A DNA stretch of 64,000 nucleotides from Anaeromassilibacillus senegalensis (GTDB lineage: Bacteria; Bacillota; Clostridia; Oscillospirales; Acutalibacteraceae), in NCBI RefSeq assembly GCF_001261775.1, contig NZ_LN868538.1, positions 248,001 to 312,000 on the forward strand. Reading direction: 5' to 3'. Numbering within the stretch: the first letter of the stretch is position 1; every line of letters begins with the position of its first letter. A program made the translations under genes and the position numbers. The notes below the pieces were generated by a model. It was not told the DNA's origin. It made no database searches and worked only from the letters and a program-made list of their open reading frames with translations. Positions 57,410-64,000 of the stretch are shown one piece after another.

Positions 57410-57697
57410 ATGGAATCGGTGTTGAAACTGATACAACTGGTGGATGGCCGGGAACGAACCAATCAAAAGGAGGAAAAAGAAAAGCAGCAGCTTTTGGAGG
57501 AAGTCCGGGAAGTCAGCAGGCTGATGGCCTGCAACGACCGCTGGTTTGAACTGGAATGCGACGGCGACCTGATCGAAGCCTGTATCTACCAGCGCGAGGC
57601 GCTGCGCGCGCGGTACCGTCATTTGTTGGAAACCGCAAAGCGCAAAGGGATCAGCTGTACGCCGTTTCAGTCAAAAAGGGCGGAGGGTCAGGCCTGA
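57410..57697 (+). CDS. DUF2508 family protein (YaaL-like)
   Basis: 95-aa soluble protein with a charged coiled-coil N-terminal half (DGRERTNQKEEKEKQQLLEEVREVSRLMA) and the DUF2508 core ACNDRWFELECDGDLIEACIYQREALRARYRHLLETAKRKG. The start at 57410 has GGAAAGTGGTG upstream; an in-frame ATG at 57386 would add 8 residues. In Bacillus yaaL precedes bofA, and the same order is seen here. Function unknown. Confidence 0.8.
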   Translation: MESVLKLIQLVDGRERTNQKEEKEKQQLLEEVREVSRLMACNDRWFELECDGDLIEACIYQREALRARYRHLLETAKRKGISCTPFQSKRAEGQA

Positions 57698-57778
57698 ACC
57701 GCAGGCTTTTCCCTCCCCTCAGTCGATAACAAAGAAACAGGCAAACGGAAGACAAGCGAAGGGAAATGGTGATGTACA

Positions 57779-58042
57779 ATGACAAGTTGGATGGTGATTC
57801 TGGCGGGACTCGGTGTATTTGCCCTTTTGGTCCTATTACAGGTAATCGTAAGGGCGTCCCACCCGGTCCAACGTGCAATGGGCGGCGTTGCAACCGGACT
57901 TTGCGCTTTAGCGGTGGTCAATCTCACCGGCTTTTTCACGGGCGTATCGCTGCCGCTCAGCCCATTGGCAATCGGCGTGTCGGGTGCCGCGGGAATTCCT
58001 GGCGTGACGCTCATGCTCCTGTTAAATTTAATTCTTACATAA
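57779..58042 (+). CDS. BofA family protein (pro-sigma-K processing inhibitor)
   Basis: 87-aa membrane protein with two or three helices: VILAGLGVFALLVLLQVIV, GVATGLCALAVVNLTGFF, GIPGVTLMLLLNLILT. The C-terminal segment LPLSPLAIGVSGAAGIPGV is the BofA hallmark. In sporulating Firmicutes BofA holds the SpoIVFB protease inactive until sigma-K is needed, so its presence supports a spore-forming lineage. It lies 81 nt after the YaaL-like gene. Confidence 0.85.
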   Translation: MTSWMVILAGLGVFALLVLLQVIVRASHPVQRAMGGVATGLCALAVVNLTGFFTGVSLPLSPLAIGVSGAAGIPGVTLMLLLNLILT

Positions 58043-58208
58043 TCACATTGCGCTCAAAAAGCTTCATCCACTCTAAACAATTGAATGAACCATTCAGAAA
58101 GCCATACAAACCAAGCGTTTGTATGGCTTTCTTCCTTTTTATTTCTGTTGGTTCATGCAGCCGTTTAAAAACAAAGGGAAATACGTGCGGTGAAAGCAGT
58201 TTTGTTTA

Positions 58209-59579
58209 TTATCCTGCCGATAAGAAACGCTCTTTTGTCACAACCAATTCCTTATGAAGATGTACAGCCATCCATACGGTAACAACAGCAGAAAGCACAT
58301 CAGCAATCGGCTGGGCATAAAGCACGCCATTCAGCCCCCAAAACATCGGGAGAAGCAGAATAACTGGCACAAAAAATATTCCCTGTCTGCAGGCGCCAAG
58401 GATACAACCTTCTTTCGCTCTTCCCATCACCAGGAACAAAAAGGAATATACCGTGTAGAAACCAAAAAGGATAAAAGAAAGGCCATTTGCCCGCAATGCG
58501 ATGGAACCGACGCGGATCATTTCCAAATCGCCTTTTGTAAACAGGGACATGATCTGTGCAGGAAATATGGCAACGATCAAACCAAATATCAGACAAAATA
58601 TCGTAGACCAGAGTATGGAAGTTTTGATCGCTTCATGCAGGCGGTCAAACTTTTTTGCACCATAGCTGAATCCGGCGATCGGCTGGAAACCTTTTAAAAA
58701 ACCAAATACCATCAGACTACCCATAGACATCATTTTTGTGAGCGGTCCCATCGCAGCAAGCGCGGAATTTCCATATTCTTTGGCCGCATTGTCCATCATA
58801 CCGATTGACAGGCTGGTCAGCAATTGGAAAAGCAATGTGGGAATCCCTATTTTCAAAATTTCAGATACGATCTCTTTGGAAAAGCAACAATCCTTGATAC
58901 GAAAATGAAACACGCTCTTTTTGCGGAGGATATAGCATAAATAAACCAAGGTGGAAACGATTTGTGAAATGGCAGTGGCGATAGCCGCACCGGCAACTCC
59001 CAGATGCAACGCATAGATGAAAACAGGGTCTAATAGCACGTTCAATATGGCGCCCGTCATTAATGCACACATTGCCGTTTTTGCAGCCCCCTCACTGGAC
59101 ACAATGTTGTTCATGGTGACGTTAAATACATTAAAAATTGAGAATGTGATATAAATACCGGAATAGGCAATCGCATCGGGCAGGACGCTTTCAATCGCAC
59201 CCAGCTGCTTCAAAATTGGTTTCAGAAAAATGACAGAGCAAAGAATGACAATTGCTCCCACCAAAATACTGCTGTACACGGCCGTACTGGCTACTTTATT
59301 CGCCGTATCTTTGTCCCCGCGCCCAAGCAATCTTGAAAGATAAGCGGCGGCGCCATTTCCAAATAACAATCCCAAACCTACAACAATTTGCCCAAGGGGA
59401 AACGCCACCGTAACTGCTCCCATCTGGTCGGTTCCAAGCCCTCCCACAAAGTAGGTATCCACCAAATTGTAAAGCGCGTTGATCAACATACCAATCATCG
59501 TTGGGAGTCCCAACGCCAAAAGCGCCTTTGGTATTGGTGCGCTTCCCAACAAGTCCATTTTTGTATGATGTTTTTTCAT
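58209..59579 (-). CDS. MATE family multidrug/sodium antiporter
   Basis: 456 aa, 12 predicted helices. The N-terminus MDLLGSAPIPKALLALGLPTMIGMLINALYNLVDTYFVGGLG is typical of the DinF/NorM MATE group, with a second repeat beginning near residue 235 (EIVSEILKIGIPTLLFQLLTSLSIG). Exports drugs or organic cations against Na+ or H+. The start at 59579 (GGGAGAAGG) is preferred over 59606. Divergent from a PadR-type gene with overlapping operators, so PadR is the likely repressor. Confidence 0.93.
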   Translation of the reverse strand: MKKHHTKMDLLGSAPIPKALLALGLPTMIGMLINALYNLVDTYFVGGLGTDQMGAVTVAFPLGQIVVGLGLLFGNGAAAYLSRLLGRGDKDTANKVASTAVYSSILVGAIVILCSVIFLKPILKQLGAIESVLPDAIAYSGIYITFSIFNVFNVTMNNIVSSEGAAKTAMCALMTGAILNVLLDPVFIYALHLGVAGAAIATAISQIVSTLVYLCYILRKKSVFHFRIKDCCFSKEIVSEILKIGIPTLLFQLLTSLSIGMMDNAAKEYGNSALAAMGPLTKMMSMGSLMVFGFLKGFQPIAGFSYGAKKFDRLHEAIKTSILWSTIFCLIFGLIVAIFPAQIMSLFTKGDLEMIRVGSIALRANGLSFILFGFYTVYSFLFLVMGRAKEGCILGACRQGIFFVPVILLLPMFWGLNGVLYAQPIADVLSAVVTVWMAVHLHKELVVTKERFLSAG

Positions 59580-59597
59580 CTTACCTTCTCCCTTCTC

Positions 59598-59683
59598 TTG
59601 ACACAAAACGCAAAATACAGTAGTATAAATTATAGTATATCGTTGCTGCTGATTATACTACTATAATTTATACTATTTGTCAA
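59598..59683. promoter_or_regulatory. Divergent MATE/PadR promoters with paired operators
   Basis: Plus strand: TTGACA (59598-59603), 17 nt, TAGTAT (59621-59626). Minus strand: TTGACA (59678-59683), 17 nt, TAGTAT (59655-59660). TAGTATAAATTATAGTA at 59621-59637 is the exact reverse complement of 59659-59675. One arm overlaps the plus -10 and the other fills the minus spacer, so a bound dimer pair could shut off both promoters. Confidence 0.85.
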
Positions 59684-59701
59684 TAAAAAAAGGAGGAGTA
59701 A

Positions 59702-60247
59702 ATGGCAACCATCGATTTGATCGTACTGGGAATTTTAAAAAAAGAACCCTTAAGCGCCTACGACATTCAAAAACTGGTAGAATACCGAAACATATCCAAG
59801 TGGGTAAAAATCAGCACACCCTCCATTTATAAAAAAGTGATTCAGCTTGAAGCAAAAGGCTATATCAAAAGCAATTCTGTAAAAGAGGGAAAAATGCCGG
59901 AAAAAGCAGTCTATTCTCTGACAGAAGCTGGCGAAAAGGAATTTGAACGCCTTATGTATGAGATTGCCTCGCAGCCTGTTCGCTTTTTTCTGGACTTTAA
60001 CGCCGTAGTTGTAAATTTATCAAGTCTTCCACCAGAAGGCCAAAAAACTTGTCTCACAGAAATTGAAAACAATATAAAAACATTAAAGGCGTATCTGGAG
60101 GATAACATTCGGGAAAAGAAAATCGTCCCGAATATTCCGGAAACCGGTATGGCCGTTCTACAACAACAATATGTACTGGCGCAAGCAATTGAAGCATGGA
60201 TTATTTCGTTGAAAGATAAAAATCTTTCCGAAAATGAGAAACAATAA
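59702..60247 (+). CDS. PadR family transcriptional regulator
   Basis: 181 aa. An N-terminal winged helix (DLIVLGILKKEPLSAYDIQKLV ... ISTPSIYKKVIQLEAKGYI ... KAVYSLTEAGEKEF) is followed by a C-terminal helical dimerisation domain, the layout of PadR-s2/LmrR relatives. Start follows AGGAGGAG. Divergent from a MATE exporter; by analogy with LadR/LmrR systems it probably represses the pump and itself and is released by the exported compounds. Confidence 0.92.
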   Translation: MATIDLIVLGILKKEPLSAYDIQKLVEYRNISKWVKISTPSIYKKVIQLEAKGYIKSNSVKEGKMPEKAVYSLTEAGEKEFERLMYEIASQPVRFFLDFNAVVVNLSSLPPEGQKTCLTEIENNIKTLKAYLEDNIREKKIVPNIPETGMAVLQQQYVLAQAIEAWIISLKDKNLSENEKQ

Positions 60248-60325
60248 ACGTCCTGTATCTTCTTAATGATAAAAATAGACCTGTATTTTTGATGCAAGCT
60301 TTGCCAAAATCTTGACAGGATAAGA

Positions 60326-60356
60326 GGAACTCCCCCGCTTTTAGTGGGGGAGTTGT
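60326..60356 (+). terminator. Hairpin downstream of the PadR gene
   Basis: AACTCCCCC pairs with GGGGGAGTT around a 9-nt loop. There is no T-tract after it, so it may be a C/G-rich hairpin repeat rather than a terminator. Confidence 0.4.
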
Positions 60357-60475
60357 CCATTTAGCCGACTTTTTACACATTCTTCCAATCAGGGATACAG
60401 ATCTGTTTTTCTGGATTTCTCAAATCATATGTGGTACAATACAGCCGAATAACGTATTGAAAAGGAAGGTCCTCT

Positions 60476-61219
60476 ATGAACCATTTTATTTTGGAAGCCT
60501 GTGTCGATAACATCGCCTCCGCAAAAGCGGCCATGCGCGGTGGTGCGGACCGGCTCGAGCTCTGCACCGGACTGGTCGTCGGCGGCCTTACGCCGGGCCT
60601 GCCCTTCTTCCGCCAGGTAAAAGAGCAAACCGGGTTGCGCACTCATGTGCTGGTCCGCCCGCGCTTCGGTGATTTTTGCTATACCGATGACGAATTTGCC
60701 GTGATGCTGGAGGAAATCTCCGCACTGGTGCAGGCGGGCGCAGACGCCATTGTCACAGGCTTTCTGCTTCCGGACGGCAACCTGGACCTTACAAAAATGG
60801 AAAAAGTCCGGACGCTTTGCAAAAACTGCCGCCTTACTCTTCACCGCGCCTTTGATGTGTGCGCCGATCCTTACCGCGCATTGGAGGAAGCAAAAACCTT
60901 GGGAATCGATACCATCCTGACCTCCGGCCAGCAAAACAGCGCTGTCGAAGGCGCAGCACTGCTGCGCGATCTGGTCCAGCAAGCCGGGCCGGTTGAAATT
61001 TTGGTAGGCAGCGGCGTAAAATCGGGCAATCTGCGCGAACTGGCGATGAAAACCGGTGCAAAGAGTTTTCACCTTTCCGCCAAAAAAGAGAAGGACAGCG
61101 CCATGCAGTACCGGAAAGCCGGCGTGAGCATGGGGCTGCCCATGATGAGCGAATATACAATTTTTGAAACGGACGAAGCCGAAATCGCCGCCGCCCGACA
61201 GATTTTGGAACAGCTATAA
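60476..61219 (+). CDS. cutC: CutC family protein
   Basis: 247-aa TIM-barrel protein. Family motifs: LEACVDNIASAKAAMRGGADRLELC at the N-terminus, LVRPRFGDFCY, TLHRAFDVCADP and LVGSGVKSGN. Historically called a copper homeostasis protein; direct evidence for that role in bacteria is weak, and an enzymatic role is possible. Start follows AAGGAAGG. Convergent with, and overlapping by 6 nt, the DUF4364 gene. Confidence 0.93.
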   Translation: MNHFILEACVDNIASAKAAMRGGADRLELCTGLVVGGLTPGLPFFRQVKEQTGLRTHVLVRPRFGDFCYTDDEFAVMLEEISALVQAGADAIVTGFLLPDGNLDLTKMEKVRTLCKNCRLTLHRAFDVCADPYRALEEAKTLGIDTILTSGQQNSAVEGAALLRDLVQQAGPVEILVGSGVKSGNLRELAMKTGAKSFHLSAKKEKDSAMQYRKAGVSMGLPMMSEYTIFETDEAEIAAARQILEQL

Positions 61220-61813
61220 AGCTTTTCCCTTTGCACTTTTTAAAATATCTGCGACCAGATCGGTGTTATTTGTCACCGCCGCCAACAGGATGCGGTAGAC
61301 GTTTTCCGGCGCGCGGTGAAAGTTCCGTTTGACCATCCTTGCCTGGTACAAGTCCGGCACGTACAGCGTAAAGCTCATCAGCTCCATGTCCCCGCCGGAA
61401 ACATGGCAGACCACATTATAGCCGTTGTCTGTGCGGCGAATTTCCACCTTGTTCTCACGTTCCCTTTTAGCAGCCGCCAGCAGGTTGGCTGCTGCAGAAA
61501 CCGCATGCTCCCTCACCGCAATCGGCACAGCGGCATCCAGCTGCTTGGCAATCATGTGCGCCTGAGGAGTGGCGGTCAAAAGTTCTGGATGCTGCGGGTC
61601 TTCCATAAGATTCCCGTTCGCTAAGAGCTCCGCAACCGCATCCGCAATTTCAAAATAATTGGCAAGACCGTTGTCCTGCATAATATGGATGACGTCTTCT
61701 CGGGACAACGGCGCATCAACACTGGAAAGCAGATAGCAGATCAAAATCCGAATCTGATTCTTCGTGCGCAGTCCTCCCGGCTCAACGCCGCCGGTAAAAG
61801 CATCATAATCCAC
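61214..61813 (-). CDS. DUF4364 family protein, probable winged-helix regulator
   Basis: 199 aa. The N-terminal part (RTKNQIRILICYLLSSVDAPLSREDVIHIMQDNGLANYFEIADAVAELLANGNL) reads like a winged helix and matches DUF4364, a clostridial family. The C-terminal part has beta-strands (EIRRTDNGYNVVCHVSGGDMELMSFTLYV). It has no signal or membrane segment. Function unknown. The last bases overlap the end of cutC on the other strand. Confidence 0.8.
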   Translation of the reverse strand: MDYDAFTGGVEPGGLRTKNQIRILICYLLSSVDAPLSREDVIHIMQDNGLANYFEIADAVAELLANGNLMEDPQHPELLTATPQAHMIAKQLDAAVPIAVREHAVSAAANLLAAAKRERENKVEIRRTDNGYNVVCHVSGGDMELMSFTLYVPDLYQARMVKRNFHRAPENVYRILLAAVTNNTDLVADILKSAKGKAL

Positions 61814-61887
61814 GGGATCCTCTCCATTTCTTAAAAATACAAACAGCTTACCGGAATACCGGTAAAGGCCGGCTACTTATAAAAAAG

Positions 61888-61927
61888 CCAAAGCAAAGAA
61901 AACGCCAAACACGGCGATTTCGCTTTG
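61888..61927 (-). terminator. Terminator after the XRE regulator
   Basis: Minus strand: CAAAGCGAAATCGCC pairs imperfectly with GGCGTTTTCTTTGCTTTG, followed by GCTTTTTTATAAG. Confidence 0.75.
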
Positions 61928-61989
61928 ACCAACTCTTCTATATTTAGTTTATCATAAGGCCAGCCGCTGCGCAAGGAGAGAAAAGGCGA

Positions 61990-62373
61990 TTATTTTTTGA
62001 TACCAACAACGCTTTTACTATGAGCCAAAATCTGTTCTCGCTCTTTGGGCGATGCAGCACGAAAAATCCCAACCAACATGCGTTCATTGGGAGAAAGGTC
62101 ATAGATATATTTAATATGATCAAAACTGTCGGGACGGTTGGCATCACGCAACTCCCCGGATTCCTTTTCATCCGCTAACAGTTCCAACAAGGAAACATTA
62201 TAAACTTTTGCCAGAGTTTTCAAAACAGCAATGGAAGGCGTCGTTTTGCCTGTTTCGTAATACGTGTAAGTAGAACGGGAGCAATTCAGAATTTTGGCGA
62301 TTTCCAACTGTTTAAAACCGTTATTTTCTCGGAGCGCGCGCAGTTTTTCGCACAGCTTTTTATCTGTCAACAT
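61990..62373 (-). CDS. XRE family transcriptional regulator
   Basis: 127 aa. A Cro/CI helix-turn-helix lies at residues about 9-65 (KLRALRENNGFKQLEIAKILNCSRSTYTYYETGKTTPSIAVLKTLAKVYNVSLLELLADE). A short C-terminal helical tail follows (YDLSPNERMLVGIFRAASPKEREQIL). The target is unknown; position beside a tRNA and mobile-element debris leaves open that it came with an element. Upstream DNA is AT-rich. Confidence 0.88.
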   Translation of the reverse strand: MLTDKKLCEKLRALRENNGFKQLEIAKILNCSRSTYTYYETGKTTPSIAVLKTLAKVYNVSLLELLADEKESGELRDANRPDSFDHIKYIYDLSPNERMLVGIFRAASPKEREQILAHSKSVVGIKK

Positions 62374-62660
62374 TGATTCCCATCTTTCATGTAATTTGGG
62401 TAGTATATGCTATATTATAATATAATAAAGATATTTTCGGATAAATATGTCAACATTCTTCACTACAATACTGTCAACTTTGTCAATAGTATTTACAGAA
62501 AGTCTGCGAATCTCTCAGGGAAACCAAATATTTTTAGAAAAGCCCTTGACGTTACCGGTAAAATTTTATATAATAATCTAGCTGTCAGAATTCATTTGTA
62601 TGAAATACCCATAATCTGGGATTTTAGTATATATTGGGTTTGATCGTTTCTAAATCATTT
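62374..62660. other. AT-rich region between the XRE gene and the tRNA copies
   Basis: Three minus-strand TTGACA hexamers occur at 62448-62453, 62472-62477 and 62481-62486. A long A/T stretch (62405-62430) could hold the -10 of the XRE gene. No gene is seen. Confidence 0.4.
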
Positions 62661-62711
62661 GCTACTGTGGCTCAGTTGGTAGAGCAGCGCATTCGTAATG
62701 CGCAGGTCGCG
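62661..62711 (+). pseudogene. Truncated tRNA-Thr copy
   Basis: The 5' acceptor strand (GCTACTG), D-arm, anticodon arm with CGT and variable loop are present, and 43 nt from TGTGGCTC to AGGTC match the intact tRNA at 62801. The T-arm and 3' acceptor strand are missing: the sequence continues GCGGATTGTTTGG instead. It cannot fold as a tRNA. Confidence 0.75.
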
Positions 62712-62800
62712 GATTGTTTGGAAAGATACTGTTTTCAACTTGGCAAAAATGTGGTATACTAACAAACAGGGCTAGATAAAAGAACCCGGTTCCTATAAAT

Positions 62801-62876
62801 GCTTGTGTGGCTCAGTTGGTAGAGCAGCGCATTCGTAATGCGCAGGTCATCGGTTCGAGTCCGATCACAAGCTCCA
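62801..62876 (+). tRNA. tRNA-Thr (anticodon CGT)
   Basis: Complete cloverleaf: acceptor GCTTGTG/CACAAGC, D-stem GCTC/GAGC, anticodon stem GCGCA/TGCGC with loop TTCGTAA (anticodon CGT), T-arm ATCGG-TTCGAGT-CCGAT, discriminator T and encoded CCA. A promoter-like TATACT precedes it at about 62754 and a perfect terminator follows. Confidence 0.97.
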
Positions 62877-62877
62877 A

Positions 62878-62913
62878 AATCTCCGTCGTAAATTACGACG
62901 GAGATTTTTCTAT
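62878..62913 (+). terminator. Terminator after tRNA-Thr
   Basis: AAATCTCCGTCGTAA pairs with ACGACGGAGATTT around ATT, followed by T residues. Confidence 0.9.
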
Positions 62914-62934
62914 TTCCAGAGGTAAATACACGGC

Positions 62935-63150
62935 GCAACGAGAGTATTAAAGTCGTTTATAAATGGTCACAACACAAAAAAGATTTTCGTGCCGACCATG
63001 CGGACAAAATCGCAAAGCAAGATACAGCAAAAGCGGCGTTTGACAAGCCGGCTGAAAAGCCAACTTTCAAAGTGGCGTAATTCACTAACGCTTCCAGCTG
63101 AAAAAGCGCGATATGAGGAATGCCATCGCTGCTAAAAAAGGATTGCTGGA
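62935..63150 (+). pseudogene. Decayed relaxase/mobilisation protein C-terminus
   Basis: One frame reads KWSQHKKDFRADHADKIA, then KQDTAKAAFDK before a stop. This resembles the C-terminal region of MobA-type relaxases from clostridial mobilisable elements. A further frame gives LPAEKARYEEC, matching the next part of that family after a shift, then stops. No intact ORF remains. A remnant of an integrated element beside tRNA-Thr is the simplest reading; resemblance is from memory. Confidence 0.45.
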
Positions 63151-63363
63151 TCTGAAGCTGACGAAACAAAACGCTACAAACAAAAATCCCGTGTCAGGAA
63201 TGGAACCCTGGCACGGGACTATTTTTGGGTGCAATGCGGGTCATACTGGATTACGATCGTTCCTGTACGGGTATCAATCTTTTCTTTTATCCCATCAACG
63301 ACGGCACGTTGGAATAACCGGCGTACATTCGCTGAAAATCGTAAGAACCGGAGCATTATGTTT
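63151..63363. other. Gene-free stretch with a terminator-like hairpin
   Basis: No gene is seen. The hairpin TCCCGTG-TCAGG ... CCCTG-GCACGGGA (63187-63218) is followed by CTATTTTT. It could end transcription from the tRNA side. The rest resembles debris without clear homology. Confidence 0.45.
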
Positions 63364-63984
63364 TTATCTTTTGATATCCCAGTTCATTTTCCGCAGGCCA
63401 CTAAATGTCAACGTTACCTTCCCGGTTGTTTCTTCTACGGGAATGGTATAAGTAAACAGCGTGCCGATGTCGTTCGCTTCGCCCGGCTCGCCGACAAAAG
63501 CTTCGTCTTGGTAGCTTCCGTTCAATTCCGCTTTCAGCACCGCCAGATGAGCCGTTCCGTCCGGCACAATTTGGTATTCCTCCTGTGCTGCGGAAACCAA
63601 GACCGCGTAGTTCTGGAAGAAGTCATGCTTGGGGTTTGCCATAAAAGTAAGCAGATACCCGTCGTCCGCCTTTTCTACCGTAGAAATATTAATGGTACAG
63701 TCGCCATCACTGTAAATATTGTTTCCCTCGTTGCCTTTCAGATCATCCAAATCGATTGTGAACAGGACCGGCTGCTCCAGCGTTTGCACCTCATAATTGT
63801 AGGTATCCGTCGTTTGTACAATCATACCAAACCCATTCATGTGCGTGCGATAAATGGAAATTGCAAAAAACATCAGCAACAGGGCAATTCCAAAGGTATA
63901 TGCCTTTTTATTAAACTTTCTGCGGGGTTTTCCCCCGTTATCCGCCTGCTCTTCATCCTGCTGTACTTCCTGCTCTGGAATCAT
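63364..63984 (-). CDS. Hypothetical membrane-anchored protein (start may lie beyond the window)
   Basis: At least 206 aa. A short acidic/basic cytoplasmic head (EQEVQQDEEQADNGGKPRRKFNKKAY) is followed by one membrane helix (TFGIALLLMFFAISIY, about residues 30-46) and an extracellular beta-rich domain that I do not recognise (FGMIVQTTDTYNYEVQTLEQPVLFTIDL ... GKVTLTFSGLRKMNWDIKR). The frame stays open upstream of the ATG at 63984 (codons for DDNKE) to the window edge, so the true start may be further out. Confidence 0.65.
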   Translation of the reverse strand: MIPEQEVQQDEEQADNGGKPRRKFNKKAYTFGIALLLMFFAISIYRTHMNGFGMIVQTTDTYNYEVQTLEQPVLFTIDLDDLKGNEGNNIYSDGDCTINISTVEKADDGYLLTFMANPKHDFFQNYAVLVSAAQEEYQIVPDGTAHLAVLKAELNGSYQDEAFVGEPGEANDIGTLFTYTIPVEETTGKVTLTFSGLRKMNWDIKR

Positions 63985-64000
63985 CTCTTTGTTATCATCG

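Overview
The window looks like chromosomal DNA of a Gram-positive, probably spore-forming anaerobe of the Clostridia, most likely Oscillospiraceae/Ruminococcaceae-like. The evidence is Gram-positive style signal peptides and lipoboxes, a YesM/YesN-type two-component pair, a perfect CIRCE operator before groESL, BofA and YaaL (DUF2508) homologues, SecG next to RNase R, and a purine operon that makes IMP with a stand-alone AICAR transformylase plus a PurO-type cyclohydrolase. Assignment below class level is inference. There are no rRNA genes, CRISPR arrays or intact phages or transposons; one intact tRNA (Thr-CGT) is present.

Layout. 1-8.1 kb: a partial GH3 beta-glucosidase with the two GH3 domains in reversed order and an orphan sugar-binding lipoprotein (minus strand), divergent from a sensor kinase/AraC-type response regulator pair (plus strand). 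8.3-16 kb: an accessory block. A translationally coupled operon encodes a choloylglycine-hydrolase-like lipoprotein, a phenylacetate-CoA-ligase-like adenylating enzyme (frameshifted) and a MacB-like ABC exporter (permease broken by a degenerate duplication). A second group follows: a cyclophilin-like lipoprotein, a small protein and a DUF3737 beta-helix protein. Both groups carry the same 18-bp upstream box. 16.1-17.4 kb: LysE-type exporter and TspO. 17.5-23.2 kb: the operon purE-M-N-O-H'-D (minus strand), with a structured leader that contains a 21-codon ORF and a terminator before purE. 23.3-25.9 kb: SPFH/NfeD pair, a small XRE regulator and a small DUF6809-like protein. 26-30.8 kb: groESL, flanked on both sides by copies of a structured non-coding repeat, then a THUMP-type rRNA methyltransferase, a large palindromic element and a cyclophilin. 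30.8-35.8 kb: ABC exporter, NSS sodium symporter, DegV and MarR.

36-52.7 kb: two enormous paralogous secreted GH2 proteins (2962 and 2458 aa). Each combines a beta-galactosidase-type catalytic core with many Ig-like, discoidin and helical modules, and both end in the same unusually conserved ~90-residue domain that is neither LPXTG nor SLH. With the GH3 gene and the binding lipoprotein they suggest a lifestyle of degrading host or plant glycans. 53-64 kb: a TPR glycosyltransferase, secG, rnr, yaaL-like and bofA genes, a divergent MATE/PadR pair with a symmetrical operator, cutC, a DUF4364 regulator, an XRE regulator, and tRNA-Thr with an upstream truncated copy and a decayed relaxase remnant downstream, then a membrane-anchored hypothetical protein at the edge.

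All coordinates and motifs were read by eye. Family names rest on recognised motifs and overall resemblance, not on database searches.
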